A stretch of 64,000 bases of DNA from Rhodococcus oxybenzonivorans (GCF_003130705.1 NZ_CP021354.1:4216001-4280000); one strand, 5' to 3'; shown: positions 17,498-26,787, counted from the first letter of the stretch. A program made the numbers and translations. Notes: a model not told the origin generated them from the letters alone.

Positions 17498-18724
17498 TCA
17501 CTCGGCGAGCGCGTCAGCCAGCTGTTCGACCGCCCAGGTCAGCTCGTCACGTTCGACCACCAGCGGCGGGGCGATACGAATCGTTCCCTCGTGCGCATCT
17601 TTCGCGAGCACACGGCGCGCGAGAAGGCGTTCACACACTGCCCTCGCGGAGGGCATCCCCTCGGCCAGTTGCACTCCGGCCCACAGCCCACGCCCCCGTA
17701 CTTCTGCAACATGGCGGACGGGCAGCTCGCGCAGCATGCCGTGCAGGTAGGCACCCAACCGGCGGCTGCGCTCCTGATACTCCCCGGTCTCGAGCAGCGC
17801 CACCACGGCACTGCCCACAGCGCACGCGAGGGGGTTGCCACCGAAAGTGCTTCCGTGTTGCCCGGGCCCGATTACGCGCATCACCGGCCAATCGGCGACG
17901 ACCGCCGAGACGGGGACGAGGCCACCGCCCAGCGCCTTGCCGAGAACGTAGATGTCGGGTGTCACATTCTCGTGATCACAGGCAAAGGTCTCCCCCGTCC
18001 GGCCGAGTCCGCTCTGGATCTCGTCCGCGATCATGAGGACGCCGCGACGCGTGCACACCTCGCGCACCGCCGCGAGGTAGCCCACCGGGGGCACGAGGAC
18101 GCCTGCCTCCCCCTGGATCGGTTCGAGCAGCACCGCTACGGTGTCGTCGGTTATCGCCGACTCGAACGCGTCGGCATTCCCGTATTCGACGGAGACGAAA
18201 CCTGCGGGATACGGCCCGAACCCGGTGTACGCGTCCGGGTCGGAGGAGAATCCCACGATCGAAATGGTGCGGCCGTGAAAGTTGCCGGAGCAGGTGACCA
18301 CCTCGGCTCGCCCCGGCGGCACCCCCTTCACGTCGTACCCCCACTTGCGGGCAAGCTTGAGCGCCGTCTCGACCGCCTCTGCGCCGGTATTCATCGGCAG
18401 CACGGCTTCTTTGCGACACAATCGGCTCAGGTCTTCGCAGTACTGCGCGAAACGGTCGTGCTGGAACGCGCGACTGGTCAAGGTGAGTCGGCCCAGTTGT
18501 TCGCGAGCGACGCGCACGAGAGCAGGATGTGCGTGGCCGAAGTTGAGGGCCGAGTACCCCGCGAGGACATCGAGATAGTCGACGCCGTCGACGTCCTTGA
18601 CCCAGCAACCTGCGCCCGACTCGATCACGACGGGCAAGGGTGAGTAATTGTGCGCGCTGTGGTCCTCCGCCCGGTCCAGCTGCTCACGCGTGGCACCGGA
18701 TACCGACACGACACTGTCCGACAT
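17498..18724 (-). CDS. rocD: Ornithine aminotransferase (ornithine--oxo-acid transaminase)
   Basis: 408-aa class III PLP aminotransferase. The PLP lysine is in YVLGKALGGGLVPVS, the GAEAVETALKLAR block and the DEIQSGLGRTG block (PLP ring Asp) are characteristic. It converts ornithine and 2-oxoglutarate to glutamate-semialdehyde and glutamate. It lies 13 nt downstream of the DDAH-like gene, with Lrp divergent: the same set as rocD-Rv2323c-Rv2324 in M. tuberculosis. Distinguishing it from other class III aminotransferases relies on that context plus sequence. Confidence 0.9.
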   Translation of the reverse strand: MSDSVVSVSGATREQLDRAEDHSAHNYSPLPVVIESGAGCWVKDVDGVDYLDVLAGYSALNFGHAHPALVRVAREQLGRLTLTSRAFQHDRFAQYCEDLSRLCRKEAVLPMNTGAEAVETALKLARKWGYDVKGVPPGRAEVVTCSGNFHGRTISIVGFSSDPDAYTGFGPYPAGFVSVEYGNADAFESAITDDTVAVLLEPIQGEAGVLVPPVGYLAAVREVCTRRGVLMIADEIQSGLGRTGETFACDHENVTPDIYVLGKALGGGLVPVSAVVADWPVMRVIGPGQHGSTFGGNPLACAVGSAVVALLETGEYQERSRRLGAYLHGMLRELPVRHVAEVRGRGLWAGVQLAEGMPSARAVCERLLARRVLAKDAHEGTIRIAPPLVVERDELTWAVEQLADALAE

Positions 18725-18737
18725 TGGTCCTCACCCC

Positions 18738-19640
18738 TCAGCTTCCCATCTCGCAGAACTGGCGATACCCGCGCAGTTCCATTGTGCTGCATTTGATTCC
18801 GCCGCCAGATTTCAAAAATTCCGAATAGTCCACCGGTACCGGGTCGTAGCCGCGGTCCACCAGCTGATCCGACAGCCGCGTCGCCTGCTCGGGCAAGACG
18901 ACATGAAGTCCGTCGCTCACCAGGTTGAGGCCGAGCCACTGCGTATCGCTCTCGTCGGCGATCACCGCGTCCGGAAACATCCGGCGCAACAGGAGGAGGC
19001 TCTCGGGAGAGAAGGCGGCGGGAAGGTAGGCGATGGTCGCATCGTCGAGTACTCCGAGAGCGGTGTTGAGGTGGTAGTAGCGCGAATCCACCAGAGTCAG
19101 CGGAACCACGGGACGCCCGAGATGCGCGGCAGCCTCCGCATGGGATCGAGGGTCGGACCGGAAGCCGGTACCCCCGAGGATCACGTCACCGACCACGAGG
19201 AAGTCGCCCTCGCCCTCGTTCACGAAACGCGGTGATCTGGGTGTGAGCAGTCCGTTTTCGCGGAACCATCGCAGAACGTGGCCCGCTTCCGCTCGCCTCT
19301 GAGCACATCGGTAGCGGGCGCCGAGAGCGACACCGTCGACCACCACGCCACTGTCGGTGACGAACACCATGTCCGGGAGCCCCTCGACGGCATCGATGAC
19401 CACGACCTCGTGACCCAGCGCTCGATACGTGTCCACCAGGGTGTGCCACTGCGCGAGTGCCCGGGGGCGATCGACCTGCTCGCCCGGACTCATCCAGTCG
19501 TTGATCGCGTAGACGACATCGAAGTAGGTGGGCGGACACATCAGGTAGGTGCGGGGGTAACCGCGCCGGTCGGCACTCGCCACAGGCCGGGTCGCGTCCC
19601 CCACTGCACTTCCCGGGCCTATATCCACAGTCGGTGGCAC
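18738..19640 (-). CDS. DDAH/amidinotransferase-family hydrolase (arginine catabolism)
   Basis: 300 aa from a GTG preceded by GGGGGGAA; an upstream in-frame start is possible. Pentein-fold guanidine-modifying family: substrate-binding segments PPTYFDVVYAINDWM, NEGEGDFL and HLNTALGVL (catalytic His), and the C-terminal catalytic Cys in GGGIKCSTMEL. Family members hydrolyse dimethylarginine or arginine to citrulline or ornithine. Pairing with rocD favours feeding arginine-derived ornithine to RocD. The exact substrate cannot be told from sequence. Confidence 0.85.
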   Translation of the reverse strand: MPPTVDIGPGSAVGDATRPVASADRRGYPRTYLMCPPTYFDVVYAINDWMSPGEQVDRPRALAQWHTLVDTYRALGHEVVVIDAVEGLPDMVFVTDSGVVVDGVALGARYRCAQRRAEAGHVLRWFRENGLLTPRSPRFVNEGEGDFLVVGDVILGGTGFRSDPRSHAEAAAHLGRPVVPLTLVDSRYYHLNTALGVLDDATIAYLPAAFSPESLLLLRRMFPDAVIADESDTQWLGLNLVSDGLHVVLPEQATRLSDQLVDRGYDPVPVDYSEFLKSGGGIKCSTMELRGYRQFCEMGS

Positions 19641-19706
19641 GTTCCCCCCGTTCTCCGATGGTGCTGAGAGAAAGTATCCGCCCACCCTCAGCGACAATCA
19701 ATGCGC

Positions 19707-19712
19707 TAGCGT
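19707..19712 (+). promoter_or_regulatory. Candidate -10 box for the lrp-like gene (leaderless)
   Basis: TAGCGT ends 8 nt before the ATG, and there is no ribosome-binding site in the gap. The 80-bp divergent region must also carry the promoter of the DDAH-rocD pair and probably the Lrp operator. Confidence 0.35.
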
Positions 19713-19720
19713 TGCTCTAT

Positions 19721-20173
19721 ATGGACGATTCGTTGCGCCTGGATACCTTGGACCGACTGATCGTTGCGCAACTGGAGCGCAACGCGAGGTCGAGTTTTGC
19801 CACCATCGGCGCCGAGGTGGGCTTGTCCGCTCCGGCGGTGAAACGGCGCGTCGACCGACTGGTCGACTCAGGGGTCATTACCGGTTTTCACGCGTCACTC
19901 GACCCGCAGGCACTCGGACACGGTGTGGAGGTCTTCGTCGAGCTGTACTGCGACGGACGTACCTCCGCCGTCGAGATCGCGCGCATCGTCTCTCGACACG
20001 CCGAAGTGCAGGAGGCGTACACCATCACGGGTGACGCCAACGCACTGCTGCGCGTCCGGACGACCGACACCGCTCACCTCGAGAGGACGCTCGAAAATCT
20101 CCGGTCGGAACCAGCGGTACTCCAGACGAAGAGCAGCGTGGTGTTGAGCAGATTGATTCCACCGGCCGGCTGA
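19721..20173 (+). CDS. Lrp/AsnC family transcriptional regulator
   Basis: 150 aa, standard for the family. N-terminal winged HTH (LDTLDRLIVAQLERNARSSFATIGAEVGLS, quoted as consecutive elements) with recognition helix around SAPAVKRRVDRL, then the C-terminal RAM ligand-binding domain (VQEAYTITGDANALLRVRT). Divergent from the DDAH-rocD operon, it most likely controls that operon in response to arginine, ornithine or another amino acid; this mirrors Rv2324. The start is the ATG giving MDDSLRLDTLDR. Confidence 0.92.
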   Translation: MDDSLRLDTLDRLIVAQLERNARSSFATIGAEVGLSAPAVKRRVDRLVDSGVITGFHASLDPQALGHGVEVFVELYCDGRTSAVEIARIVSRHAEVQEAYTITGDANALLRVRTTDTAHLERTLENLRSEPAVLQTKSSVVLSRLIPPAG

Positions 20174-20203
20174 CGTCACCGCGATATTTCGCCGCACCTC
20201 TGA

Positions 20204-20244
20204 CGACAGTGCCCCAGCATCCGTCGCTTGCTGGGGCACTGTCG
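20204..20244. terminator. Bidirectional terminator between lrp-like gene and the WXG100 gene
   Basis: Perfect 16-bp inverted repeat (20204-20219/20229-20244) with a 9-nt loop, placed between two convergent stop codons at 20173 and 20260. Suited to stop transcription from both sides. Confidence 0.85.
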
Positions 20245-20259
20245 CATATCACAGGATTG

Positions 20260-20544
20260 TCAGAGCCAGGCAGCAGCATTCCTGTCCTCGGCGCTCTGCA
20301 TGTCGACAGCGCCGTCCTGGACGACCTTGGCGATCGTCTGGAGGACCTGGAGCAGGTCGTTGTGTGCGCCGTCCCACTTGGCCTGCACCGCCTGGTAGTT
20401 CTGCTGGGCACCGCTCTCCCACTGCGCGACCAGACCCTGCACGTAGCCCTGGAGCTCGTCGTGGGTTTCGCGCAGCTTGCCCTCGTTCGACCTGATGTCG
20501 CTCGCCAGGGCCTGCAGCTCGGCGAATCCGTACTTCAATGACAT
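20260..20544 (-). CDS. esxT: WXG100 family protein (EsxT-like, ESX-4)
   Basis: 94 aa, helical hairpin of ESAT-6 type. The turn reads W42-E-S-G followed by QQNYQAVQAKWD, which aligns with the ESAT-6 turn, but the third position is Ser, so the WXG motif is degenerate. AAGGAG precedes the ATG. With the next gene it forms the secreted heterodimer expected of an ESX locus. The symbol is by synteny with Rv3444c next to rplM; here the rocD module separates them. Confidence 0.88.
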   Translation of the reverse strand: MSLKYGFAELQALASDIRSNEGKLRETHDELQGYVQGLVAQWESGAQQNYQAVQAKWDGAHNDLLQVLQTIAKVVQDGAVDMQSAEDRNAAAWL

Positions 20545-20592
20545 TCCGTGCTCCTTGTTGTTGTGTAACCGGTGTCGAACTCGGAACGCATG

Positions 20593-20910
20593 TCAGAGAT
20601 CGAGCGATCCCGAAGCTCCGGCAGAATGGATGGCATCCTGGTTGGCCTGCTCTGCGGCGTCGTACCCCTTGCCGTTCTCGCGAATCTTCACGGCAATTTC
20701 GGCGAGCGAATCCTGCATCCGACGGGACGCATCGTTGTAGCGGAGCATCAGTGCCTGGAACGCATCCTGCGCGCCACCCGCCCAAGCCGAGGACGATTCT
20801 TCGCAACGCCCCTTGAGGCCGGCGATAGTGGCTTGCAGCTGCCCATTCACCGTCTCCACGTGGTTAGCCGCGGCCTCCATCTGGCCGACATCGGTAACAA
20901 CTCCCGCCAT
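20593..20910 (-). CDS. esxU: WXG100 family protein (EsxU-like, ESX-4)
   Basis: 105 aa. Two helices around a canonical W43-A-G45 turn. The C-terminal export motif YxxxE is present as Y83-DAA-E87, so this is the CFP-10-like partner that EccC's last ATPase domain would recognise. It lies 48 nt upstream of the EsxT-like gene in the same operon, and about 135 nt after the T7SS-associated gene. Named by synteny with Rv3445c. Confidence 0.88.
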   Translation of the reverse strand: MAGVVTDVGQMEAAANHVETVNGQLQATIAGLKGRCEESSSAWAGGAQDAFQALMLRYNDASRRMQDSLAEIAVKIRENGKGYDAAEQANQDAIHSAGASGSLDL

Positions 20911-21044
20911 GGGAACTCCTTCTGATCGTCTGGTGCGGCGGCCCCCACTGGACTGCCCGATCCACCCCTACACATGATTGGACGCATCAACCGTCCAATC
21001 GGTTCCACCACTGTGGAAGTTTTCGGCTCTGCCGCCCGTCGGGT

Positions 21045-22526
21045 TCACTCATCGACTTCCAGTGACCGCACGACGTGCTCACACTCGGCTTCGATTTCGG
21101 CCCATTCCGCCGACAGGAACTGGCATCCCACGCTGACCTGGAGGTCACGTTCGACGACGACGTGCCACCTCACCGCGGAGTTCTCGTCCGGGAATTCGCT
21201 GTACGTGATCCCCGGTCTACCACCGAACACGACGTCCTTCTCCAGTTCGGCGAACAGCTCGGGTCTGCCGCGCTGCGCGATTTTCGCCGCAAGCGTGACA
21301 GCGACCTCGTCGTACCCGGCACCGCCCTGGAGGTTGTTCTGCGTCACGATGATTCGTCTGTCCGCGCCACCGTCGGGCACCAGTTCGATCCGGAACGGTG
21401 TCGCCGACTGTGGTCGCTCCCGCCATCGGTCGGGCGCCGTGAGTCGAACTCCCCCGACCGACACTTCCCGTCCCGTGCCCGCCGCCGTCGAAGGAATCGT
21501 GGACCGCGATGGTGCAGCGGACGACGACGCCGGAGCCGAAGGCGACTGTGATTCTGCAACAACACCCTCGACGGTCGACGTCGAGACGGAATGGAGGGTT
21601 GATTGGATGAAGGCAACTCCGGCTCCGGTCACCACCGCCAGGGCCGCTGCGACCGCGACTAACGTCGGCCACGACCTCCTCGTCCGTTCCTGTTGCTCCC
21701 TCTGCAGAGCCGGTTGGAGCCAATTCCTCTGAGGTATCGCGACGATCGATTGCTCGTGTACCCCATCGCTGCGCGGCATTGCGAGTGCGCGAACGATGTC
21801 CATACCCGACACGCTCTCGACGGGTACCTCACGGCCGAAGGCAGCCACGACCGCACGCCGTACAGGTGCCAGATCATGCCGGGTGTCGAGGTGGTCCGTC
21901 AGCAGAATGCCGTCGAGCTCCCGGCCTCCGCAGACGCGCCCGGCCAGCTCCGTGATTGCCTCCGCCTGCCCATCGAGATCGTCGACGACGAGCGAGGATT
22001 CGTGCTCGACTTCCACGACGCGGTAGTCACCGGATGTTGCCGCCACGTAAGTGGAAGTGGTGCCCGTCGCCCGGCATTCGACTACCGCCCAGGTGCTGTC
22101 GCGCTCGGCCACGCCGGCTATTTCGGCTACGGCAACCGCCACGGGGACAAGCACGGTGTCGGCGGCGATTGCCGAGCCGGCGTCGGCCAGAACCTGCTGT
22201 CGTGCCGTGCCCCACTCGGTCGGGTAGGTCAGCACCGCACCGACGGACGGTCCGCCCGCCACGGTCTCGACCGCGGCTCGGAGGACGGCGGCGAGCACGT
22301 CCGGGACCGGAGCGATACCACCGTCCACATCGATGTACTCGTCGTCGATAGAGCACAGCGGTGACGACTCGGTGGAAGAAGTCTCGCGCACCGAAGTGAT
22401 CAGCGAACCGTCGGTTGCGACACGGACCGAGGGCAGCCCCTCCACCGCCCTGTCCTGACAACACGACCACATGCCGGATTCAGTGAGGTGAATCGCGACC
22501 GCGGACCTCACTGCGGTGGCATCCAT
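21045..22526 (-). CDS. Type VII secretion-associated protein (Rv3446c family)
   Basis: 493 aa. Residues 1-260 resemble a degenerate actin/Hsp70-type domain (LTYPTEWGTARQQVL; VLVPVAVAVAEIAGV). A single transmembrane helix is near 285-308 (LVAVAAALAVVTGAGVAF). After a Ser/Pro linker, a C-terminal domain of about 170 residues faces outside and matches the Rv3446c-type T7SS-associated domain. It starts inside the eccC 3' end (19-nt overlap) and precedes the WXG100 pair. Function in ESX-4 is not established. Confidence 0.85.
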   Translation of the reverse strand: MDATAVRSAVAIHLTESGMWSCCQDRAVEGLPSVRVATDGSLITSVRETSSTESSPLCSIDDEYIDVDGGIAPVPDVLAAVLRAAVETVAGGPSVGAVLTYPTEWGTARQQVLADAGSAIAADTVLVPVAVAVAEIAGVAERDSTWAVVECRATGTTSTYVAATSGDYRVVEVEHESSLVVDDLDGQAEAITELAGRVCGGRELDGILLTDHLDTRHDLAPVRRAVVAAFGREVPVESVSGMDIVRALAMPRSDGVHEQSIVAIPQRNWLQPALQREQQERTRRSWPTLVAVAAALAVVTGAGVAFIQSTLHSVSTSTVEGVVAESQSPSAPASSSAAPSRSTIPSTAAGTGREVSVGGVRLTAPDRWRERPQSATPFRIELVPDGGADRRIIVTQNNLQGGAGYDEVAVTLAAKIAQRGRPELFAELEKDVVFGGRPGITYSEFPDENSAVRWHVVVERDLQVSVGCQFLSAEWAEIEAECEHVVRSLEVDE

Positions 22527-25500
22527 GCGAGCTGGATCAGTCCGCTGCCGCCGCGCGTCACCAACGTGCCCCGCCCGGGGGGCATGGCACTTGCCCGTAC
22601 GGTTCCGATGAGGTTGCCTTCGTCTCGGCTTCCACTCATCACCAGGCCGGCGGATGCCAGATCACGCATGCGTGCAATGACCGGTTCGTACAGCGCCCGC
22701 GCCGCGCCACCGGAACGGCGCGCGATGACGAGGTGGAATCCGATGTCCTTCGCATGGGGCAGGTACTCGACGATCGCGGCCACCGGATTGCCGCTCGAGG
22801 TCACGACGAGGTCGTAATCGTCGATGACAACGAAGATGTCCGGCCCCGTCCACCAAGAACGCTCTCGAATTTGTTGCTGGCTGATCTGCGGGTGCGGCAT
22901 CCGCGATTCGAGCGCAACCGCGAGGTCATTCATGTTCCTGGTCAGCACGCCCGACGACGGCGCATAGGCGGCGAGGTGCTCCGATTCCACCACCCCCAGC
23001 ATGGTGCGCCGATAGTCACCGAGGATGATCTTCGCCTGCCTAGGGGTGTTGGACGCCATGATGCCCTCGCAGATGTTGCGCAGCAGCGTCGTCTTGCCGC
23101 ATTCACTGTCCCCGAATACCAGGAAGTGTGGTTGCTCGGCGAAGTTGAGAAATGTGGGCGCCAGTTCGGCCTCGTCGAGTCCGATCGGAATCTGGAGGCA
23201 CTTCTCGGTCGGGTCCAGATAGGAGGGCCACGAACCGGCGGCGTCGAGAACCGCCTCGCGAGTGATCTGTCCCGGCAACATGCGTACGGCAGGAGCATGG
23301 CGGCCATGGGTGGTGGCAGCGATCGAGGACACGGCATGAGCGACACCGGACGCAAGGTCGGCGGGGTCAGAGTTCCCGTCGATCCGGGGGAGGCCGACCA
23401 GCAGATGCAGACTGTCGCGCGTCATGCCTCGACCCGGCCTGCCTTCCGGCACGAGCGCAGCGGTCTTACGACCGAGGTCGGAGTCCGCGGGATCACCCAA
23501 CCGGAGTTCGATGCGAGTGCCGAGCTGGTCCTTGAGGGCCGGCCGCACTTCGCCCCACCGAGACGCCGTGATGACGACGTGGACGCCGTACGACAGGCCC
23601 TGTGCCGCAAGGTTGGTGATCTGTTGTTCCAGGGTTTCGAAGTCCTGCCGGATGCTACCGAAGCCGTCGACGACGAGGAACACGTCGCCGAAAGGATCTT
23701 CGGCGACCCCGGCAGCAGGGGCGCCGCTGGACGGATCGGCAGCGCGTAGTCGCCGGAATTCGGCCATGGATTCGACACCGAGGTCGCGGAATCGGGCTTC
23801 ACGCTGTCGCACGATCGTGTTCATCTCGGCGACGGTGCGGCGAACCCGGTCGACGTCGAGACGGTTGGCAACCGAACCGACATGCGGCAGGCCCGACAGT
23901 CCGGCAAGCGTGCCACCGCCGAAGTCGAGGCAATAGAACTGCACCTGCTCGGCCGAATGAGTGGCGGCGAGCGACATGATCACCGTTCGGATCGCAGTCG
24001 ATTTCCCCGACTGCGGGCCACCGACCACCGCCATGTTTCCGGTGGAACCGGACAGGTCCACCACAAGCAGGTCCCGCCGCTGATCGTAGGGCCTGTCGAT
24101 GATCCCGATCGGTGCGCGCAGCGCACTGAGCGCCGGGACTGGTTCGGTGAGTATCGACCTCGGCAGCAGCGCGTCGAGAGTCGGTGCCGCATCGAGCGGG
24201 GGAAGCCACACCTCGTGCGCTCTCGAACCGCGGTTCCGGATGCGTTCGACGACGACGTCGATGGTGGTCCGAGTTTCCGCATGTTCCTCGTTGATGTCGA
24301 GGGAGAACGGTTCTTCCGGTATGTCGACGACGTCGACGGCGACGGGGGCGGCGGTGAATATTTTCGGGCGCAGCTCGACGGGCGCCTCGCCCGGCCGTCG
24401 GACGCTGTCGACGTGACCGCCCTCGTAGGTTCCCGACACGTAAGAGGCCTGGAAGCGCACGATTTCGGCCGAGTCACACTTGAGGTAACCGGCGCCGGGA
24501 GTGGCGGGCAGATGATAGGCGTCCGGGACACCGAGCACTGTGCGCGATTCGTTGGCGGAGAATGTCTTGAGCCCGATCCGGTACGAGAGGTGGCTGTCGA
24601 GACCGCGAAGCTTCCCTTCCTCGAGTCGCTGGCTCGCCAGGAGCAGGTGGATGTGCAGCGATCGACCGAGTCGTCCTATGGCCACGAAGAGATCAGCGAA
24701 TTCGGGCTGCTGACTGAGCAATTCCGAGAATTCGTCGACCACGATGAAGAGCGCCGGCAGCGGGTCGAGGTCTGCGCCTGCCTGACGCGCCTTTTCGTAG
24801 TCGGTGACGTTGGCGAAGTTCCCGGCCGAGCGTAGCAATTCCTGCCGGCGATTCATCTCCCCGGCGAGCGCGTCGCGCATTCTGTCGACCATGGCCAGTT
24901 CTTCGGCAAGGTTGGTGATCACCGCGGCGACGTGGGGAGCCTTCTCGAGGCCGAGGAAGGTGGCGCCACCTTTGAAATCGACCAGTACGAGGTTGAGTGC
25001 GTCGGGCGAATGAGTAGCGATGAGACCCAGCACCAGCGTTCGGAGGAACTCGGACTTTCCCGATCCGGTAGCTCCGATGCACAGCCCATGAGGCCCCATG
25101 CCGTTTTCCGCGGACTCTTTGAGGTCGATCTCGACCGGATTCCCGTCGACTCCCACGCCGATAGGGACGCGTAAGCGGGCGCGACCCTGACGGGGCAGCC
25201 ACGCGTGATCGGGGTTGAGCCGGCCGACGTCGCCGACACCGAGCATTTGGCTCCACGTCTGTGCGGGTTGATCGTCGTCTCCCGTGTCGACCGATGCGTG
25301 CGACGTCGTGCGGTACGGCGCGAGGCGACGCGCAAGAGTTTCCGCCTGATGCGCGCTGACGAGGTCGGCCGTCGCGAACATCTCGACACCGGTACCGCTG
25401 CGGGCCCCGAGCGACCCGTCCTGTGCCACCAGCTGGAGACCGCGGGTGGCCGTCAACCGCGGGCAGAATCCGGCGATGTCGAGGACGGTCACCGAATCCA

Positions 25501-26509
25501 CTCCCCCGTCGGTGATCATGCCCGACTCGCCTTCGAGGATTCCGCCGTCGATGACGAGGACGAACTGGGGCACGCCCGGAGCAGCCGGAGCATTGCGGGA
25601 GAAGCGATTCCGCATGGCCAGCTGCGGGCCGAGCGCGGACTCGAGTTCGAGAATCGATCCGTAGATCATCCGGGAAGAACCCACGCCGTCGGAGGAATCC
25701 GGGTGCTGGGCGTGCGGCAGCCACTTCGCCCAGTCCCACTCGTGTTGGGTATCGGGACCGCACACGACCGCAACGAGCAGGTTGTCGGGACCGTGGAAGG
25801 CGCACAATTGCATGAGCATCGACCGGACCAGGGAACGGGCCGCCCCACGCTCACCCTCGACGGAGATGGCGGCGAACCCCCGCAACGAGACTGCGGTGGG
25901 CAACTCCTGGACCACCGAGTGCGCGCGGACGAATCGGCGAAGAGACACGGCGGCAACGGGTTCGAGATCTTCCACCGGGCCCGTTTCGGGCGCGATGAGA
26001 CGAGTGGCGAGCCGCTGACTGCCCCGCCCCACGCGCACATGACAATAGTCCGGGTCGGTGACACGGCGCTCCCACATGCGGGCCGTTCCCGCGATGGTCC
26101 AGAGCAGGCCGGGTTCGGGATGGCTCCAGTCGAGCGCCTTGCGCTGTTGCTCGCCGGTCTCGGCGACATCACGCCGCAATTGATCGAGGTAGCGCAGGTA
26201 GTCCTTGCGGTCTTCGTTCGCTTCCGCTGCCTTGGGACCGCTGCGACCGCCACCCGCCAGCATGCCGAGCATCGAGACCATCATCATGAGGGGGAACAGC
26301 ATCGACATGGGGTTGCGAGCCATACCCGACGTGAACATCAACGCCATCATGCCGACCATCGCGACGACCATCACGAGGGGGAGAAGCTTCGTGAGCAGAT
26401 TTCCCGGGACCAATCTCGGAATTTCCGGCGGAGCCTGCAGACTCACCTCGCCGCCCGGAATACGCGGAACTTCTCGCCGCGCTTTACGCACGAAGCGAAT
26501 AGTGCTCAC
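22508..26509 (-). CDS. eccC: Type VII secretion protein EccC (FtsK/SpoIIIE-type triple ATPase)
   Basis: 1333 aa from a GTG with GGGGGGAC upstream; the ATG 15 nt earlier has no ribosome-binding site. Two N-terminal transmembrane helices (about 40-85), then three P-loop ATPase domains with Walker A motifs GATGSGKS (about 479), GGPQSGKS (about 830) and GDSECGKT (about 1133). EccCa and EccCb are fused, as in ESX-4 and most non-mycobacterial systems. EccC is the motor that binds the export signal of Esx dimers. First gene of the eccC-Rv3446c-like-esxU-esxT operon. Confidence 0.97.
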   Translation of the reverse strand: MSTIRFVRKARREVPRIPGGEVSLQAPPEIPRLVPGNLLTKLLPLVMVVAMVGMMALMFTSGMARNPMSMLFPLMMMVSMLGMLAGGGRSGPKAAEANEDRKDYLRYLDQLRRDVAETGEQQRKALDWSHPEPGLLWTIAGTARMWERRVTDPDYCHVRVGRGSQRLATRLIAPETGPVEDLEPVAAVSLRRFVRAHSVVQELPTAVSLRGFAAISVEGERGAARSLVRSMLMQLCAFHGPDNLLVAVVCGPDTQHEWDWAKWLPHAQHPDSSDGVGSSRMIYGSILELESALGPQLAMRNRFSRNAPAAPGVPQFVLVIDGGILEGESGMITDGGVDSVTVLDIAGFCPRLTATRGLQLVAQDGSLGARSGTGVEMFATADLVSAHQAETLARRLAPYRTTSHASVDTGDDDQPAQTWSQMLGVGDVGRLNPDHAWLPRQGRARLRVPIGVGVDGNPVEIDLKESAENGMGPHGLCIGATGSGKSEFLRTLVLGLIATHSPDALNLVLVDFKGGATFLGLEKAPHVAAVITNLAEELAMVDRMRDALAGEMNRRQELLRSAGNFANVTDYEKARQAGADLDPLPALFIVVDEFSELLSQQPEFADLFVAIGRLGRSLHIHLLLASQRLEEGKLRGLDSHLSYRIGLKTFSANESRTVLGVPDAYHLPATPGAGYLKCDSAEIVRFQASYVSGTYEGGHVDSVRRPGEAPVELRPKIFTAAPVAVDVVDIPEEPFSLDINEEHAETRTTIDVVVERIRNRGSRAHEVWLPPLDAAPTLDALLPRSILTEPVPALSALRAPIGIIDRPYDQRRDLLVVDLSGSTGNMAVVGGPQSGKSTAIRTVIMSLAATHSAEQVQFYCLDFGGGTLAGLSGLPHVGSVANRLDVDRVRRTVAEMNTIVRQREARFRDLGVESMAEFRRLRAADPSSGAPAAGVAEDPFGDVFLVVDGFGSIRQDFETLEQQITNLAAQGLSYGVHVVITASRWGEVRPALKDQLGTRIELRLGDPADSDLGRKTAALVPEGRPGRGMTRDSLHLLVGLPRIDGNSDPADLASGVAHAVSSIAATTHGRHAPAVRMLPGQITREAVLDAAGSWPSYLDPTEKCLQIPIGLDEAELAPTFLNFAEQPHFLVFGDSECGKTTLLRNICEGIMASNTPRQAKIILGDYRRTMLGVVESEHLAAYAPSSGVLTRNMNDLAVALESRMPHPQISQQQIRERSWWTGPDIFVVIDDYDLVVTSSGNPVAAIVEYLPHAKDIGFHLVIARRSGGAARALYEPVIARMRDLASAGLVMSGSRDEGNLIGTVRASAMPPGRGTLVTRGGSGLIQLAWMPPQ

Positions 26510-26787
26510 TGCCCGTCCCCCCATGACGCCAACCGACCGAACCGTGCATCAGATCCGATCCGGAACTTCCGGTTGCCCCCCTGGGCTCGGCCCGCGAAGT
26601 CAGAGATTAACCCATTCCGAGGGATCCGGCATACAGGAGGCATTTTCGCCGGATGCCCACTGGAGGCTGCGGCCCGGCTCACGTAGTGTTCCCGTGATCG
26701 AATCGGACGACGGCCTCCGAGTGGTCGTCGATCAGTGCCGTAACGACGCAGGGTGGGGTGTGCGTCGCAAAGTGGGGGGAAATCGTA

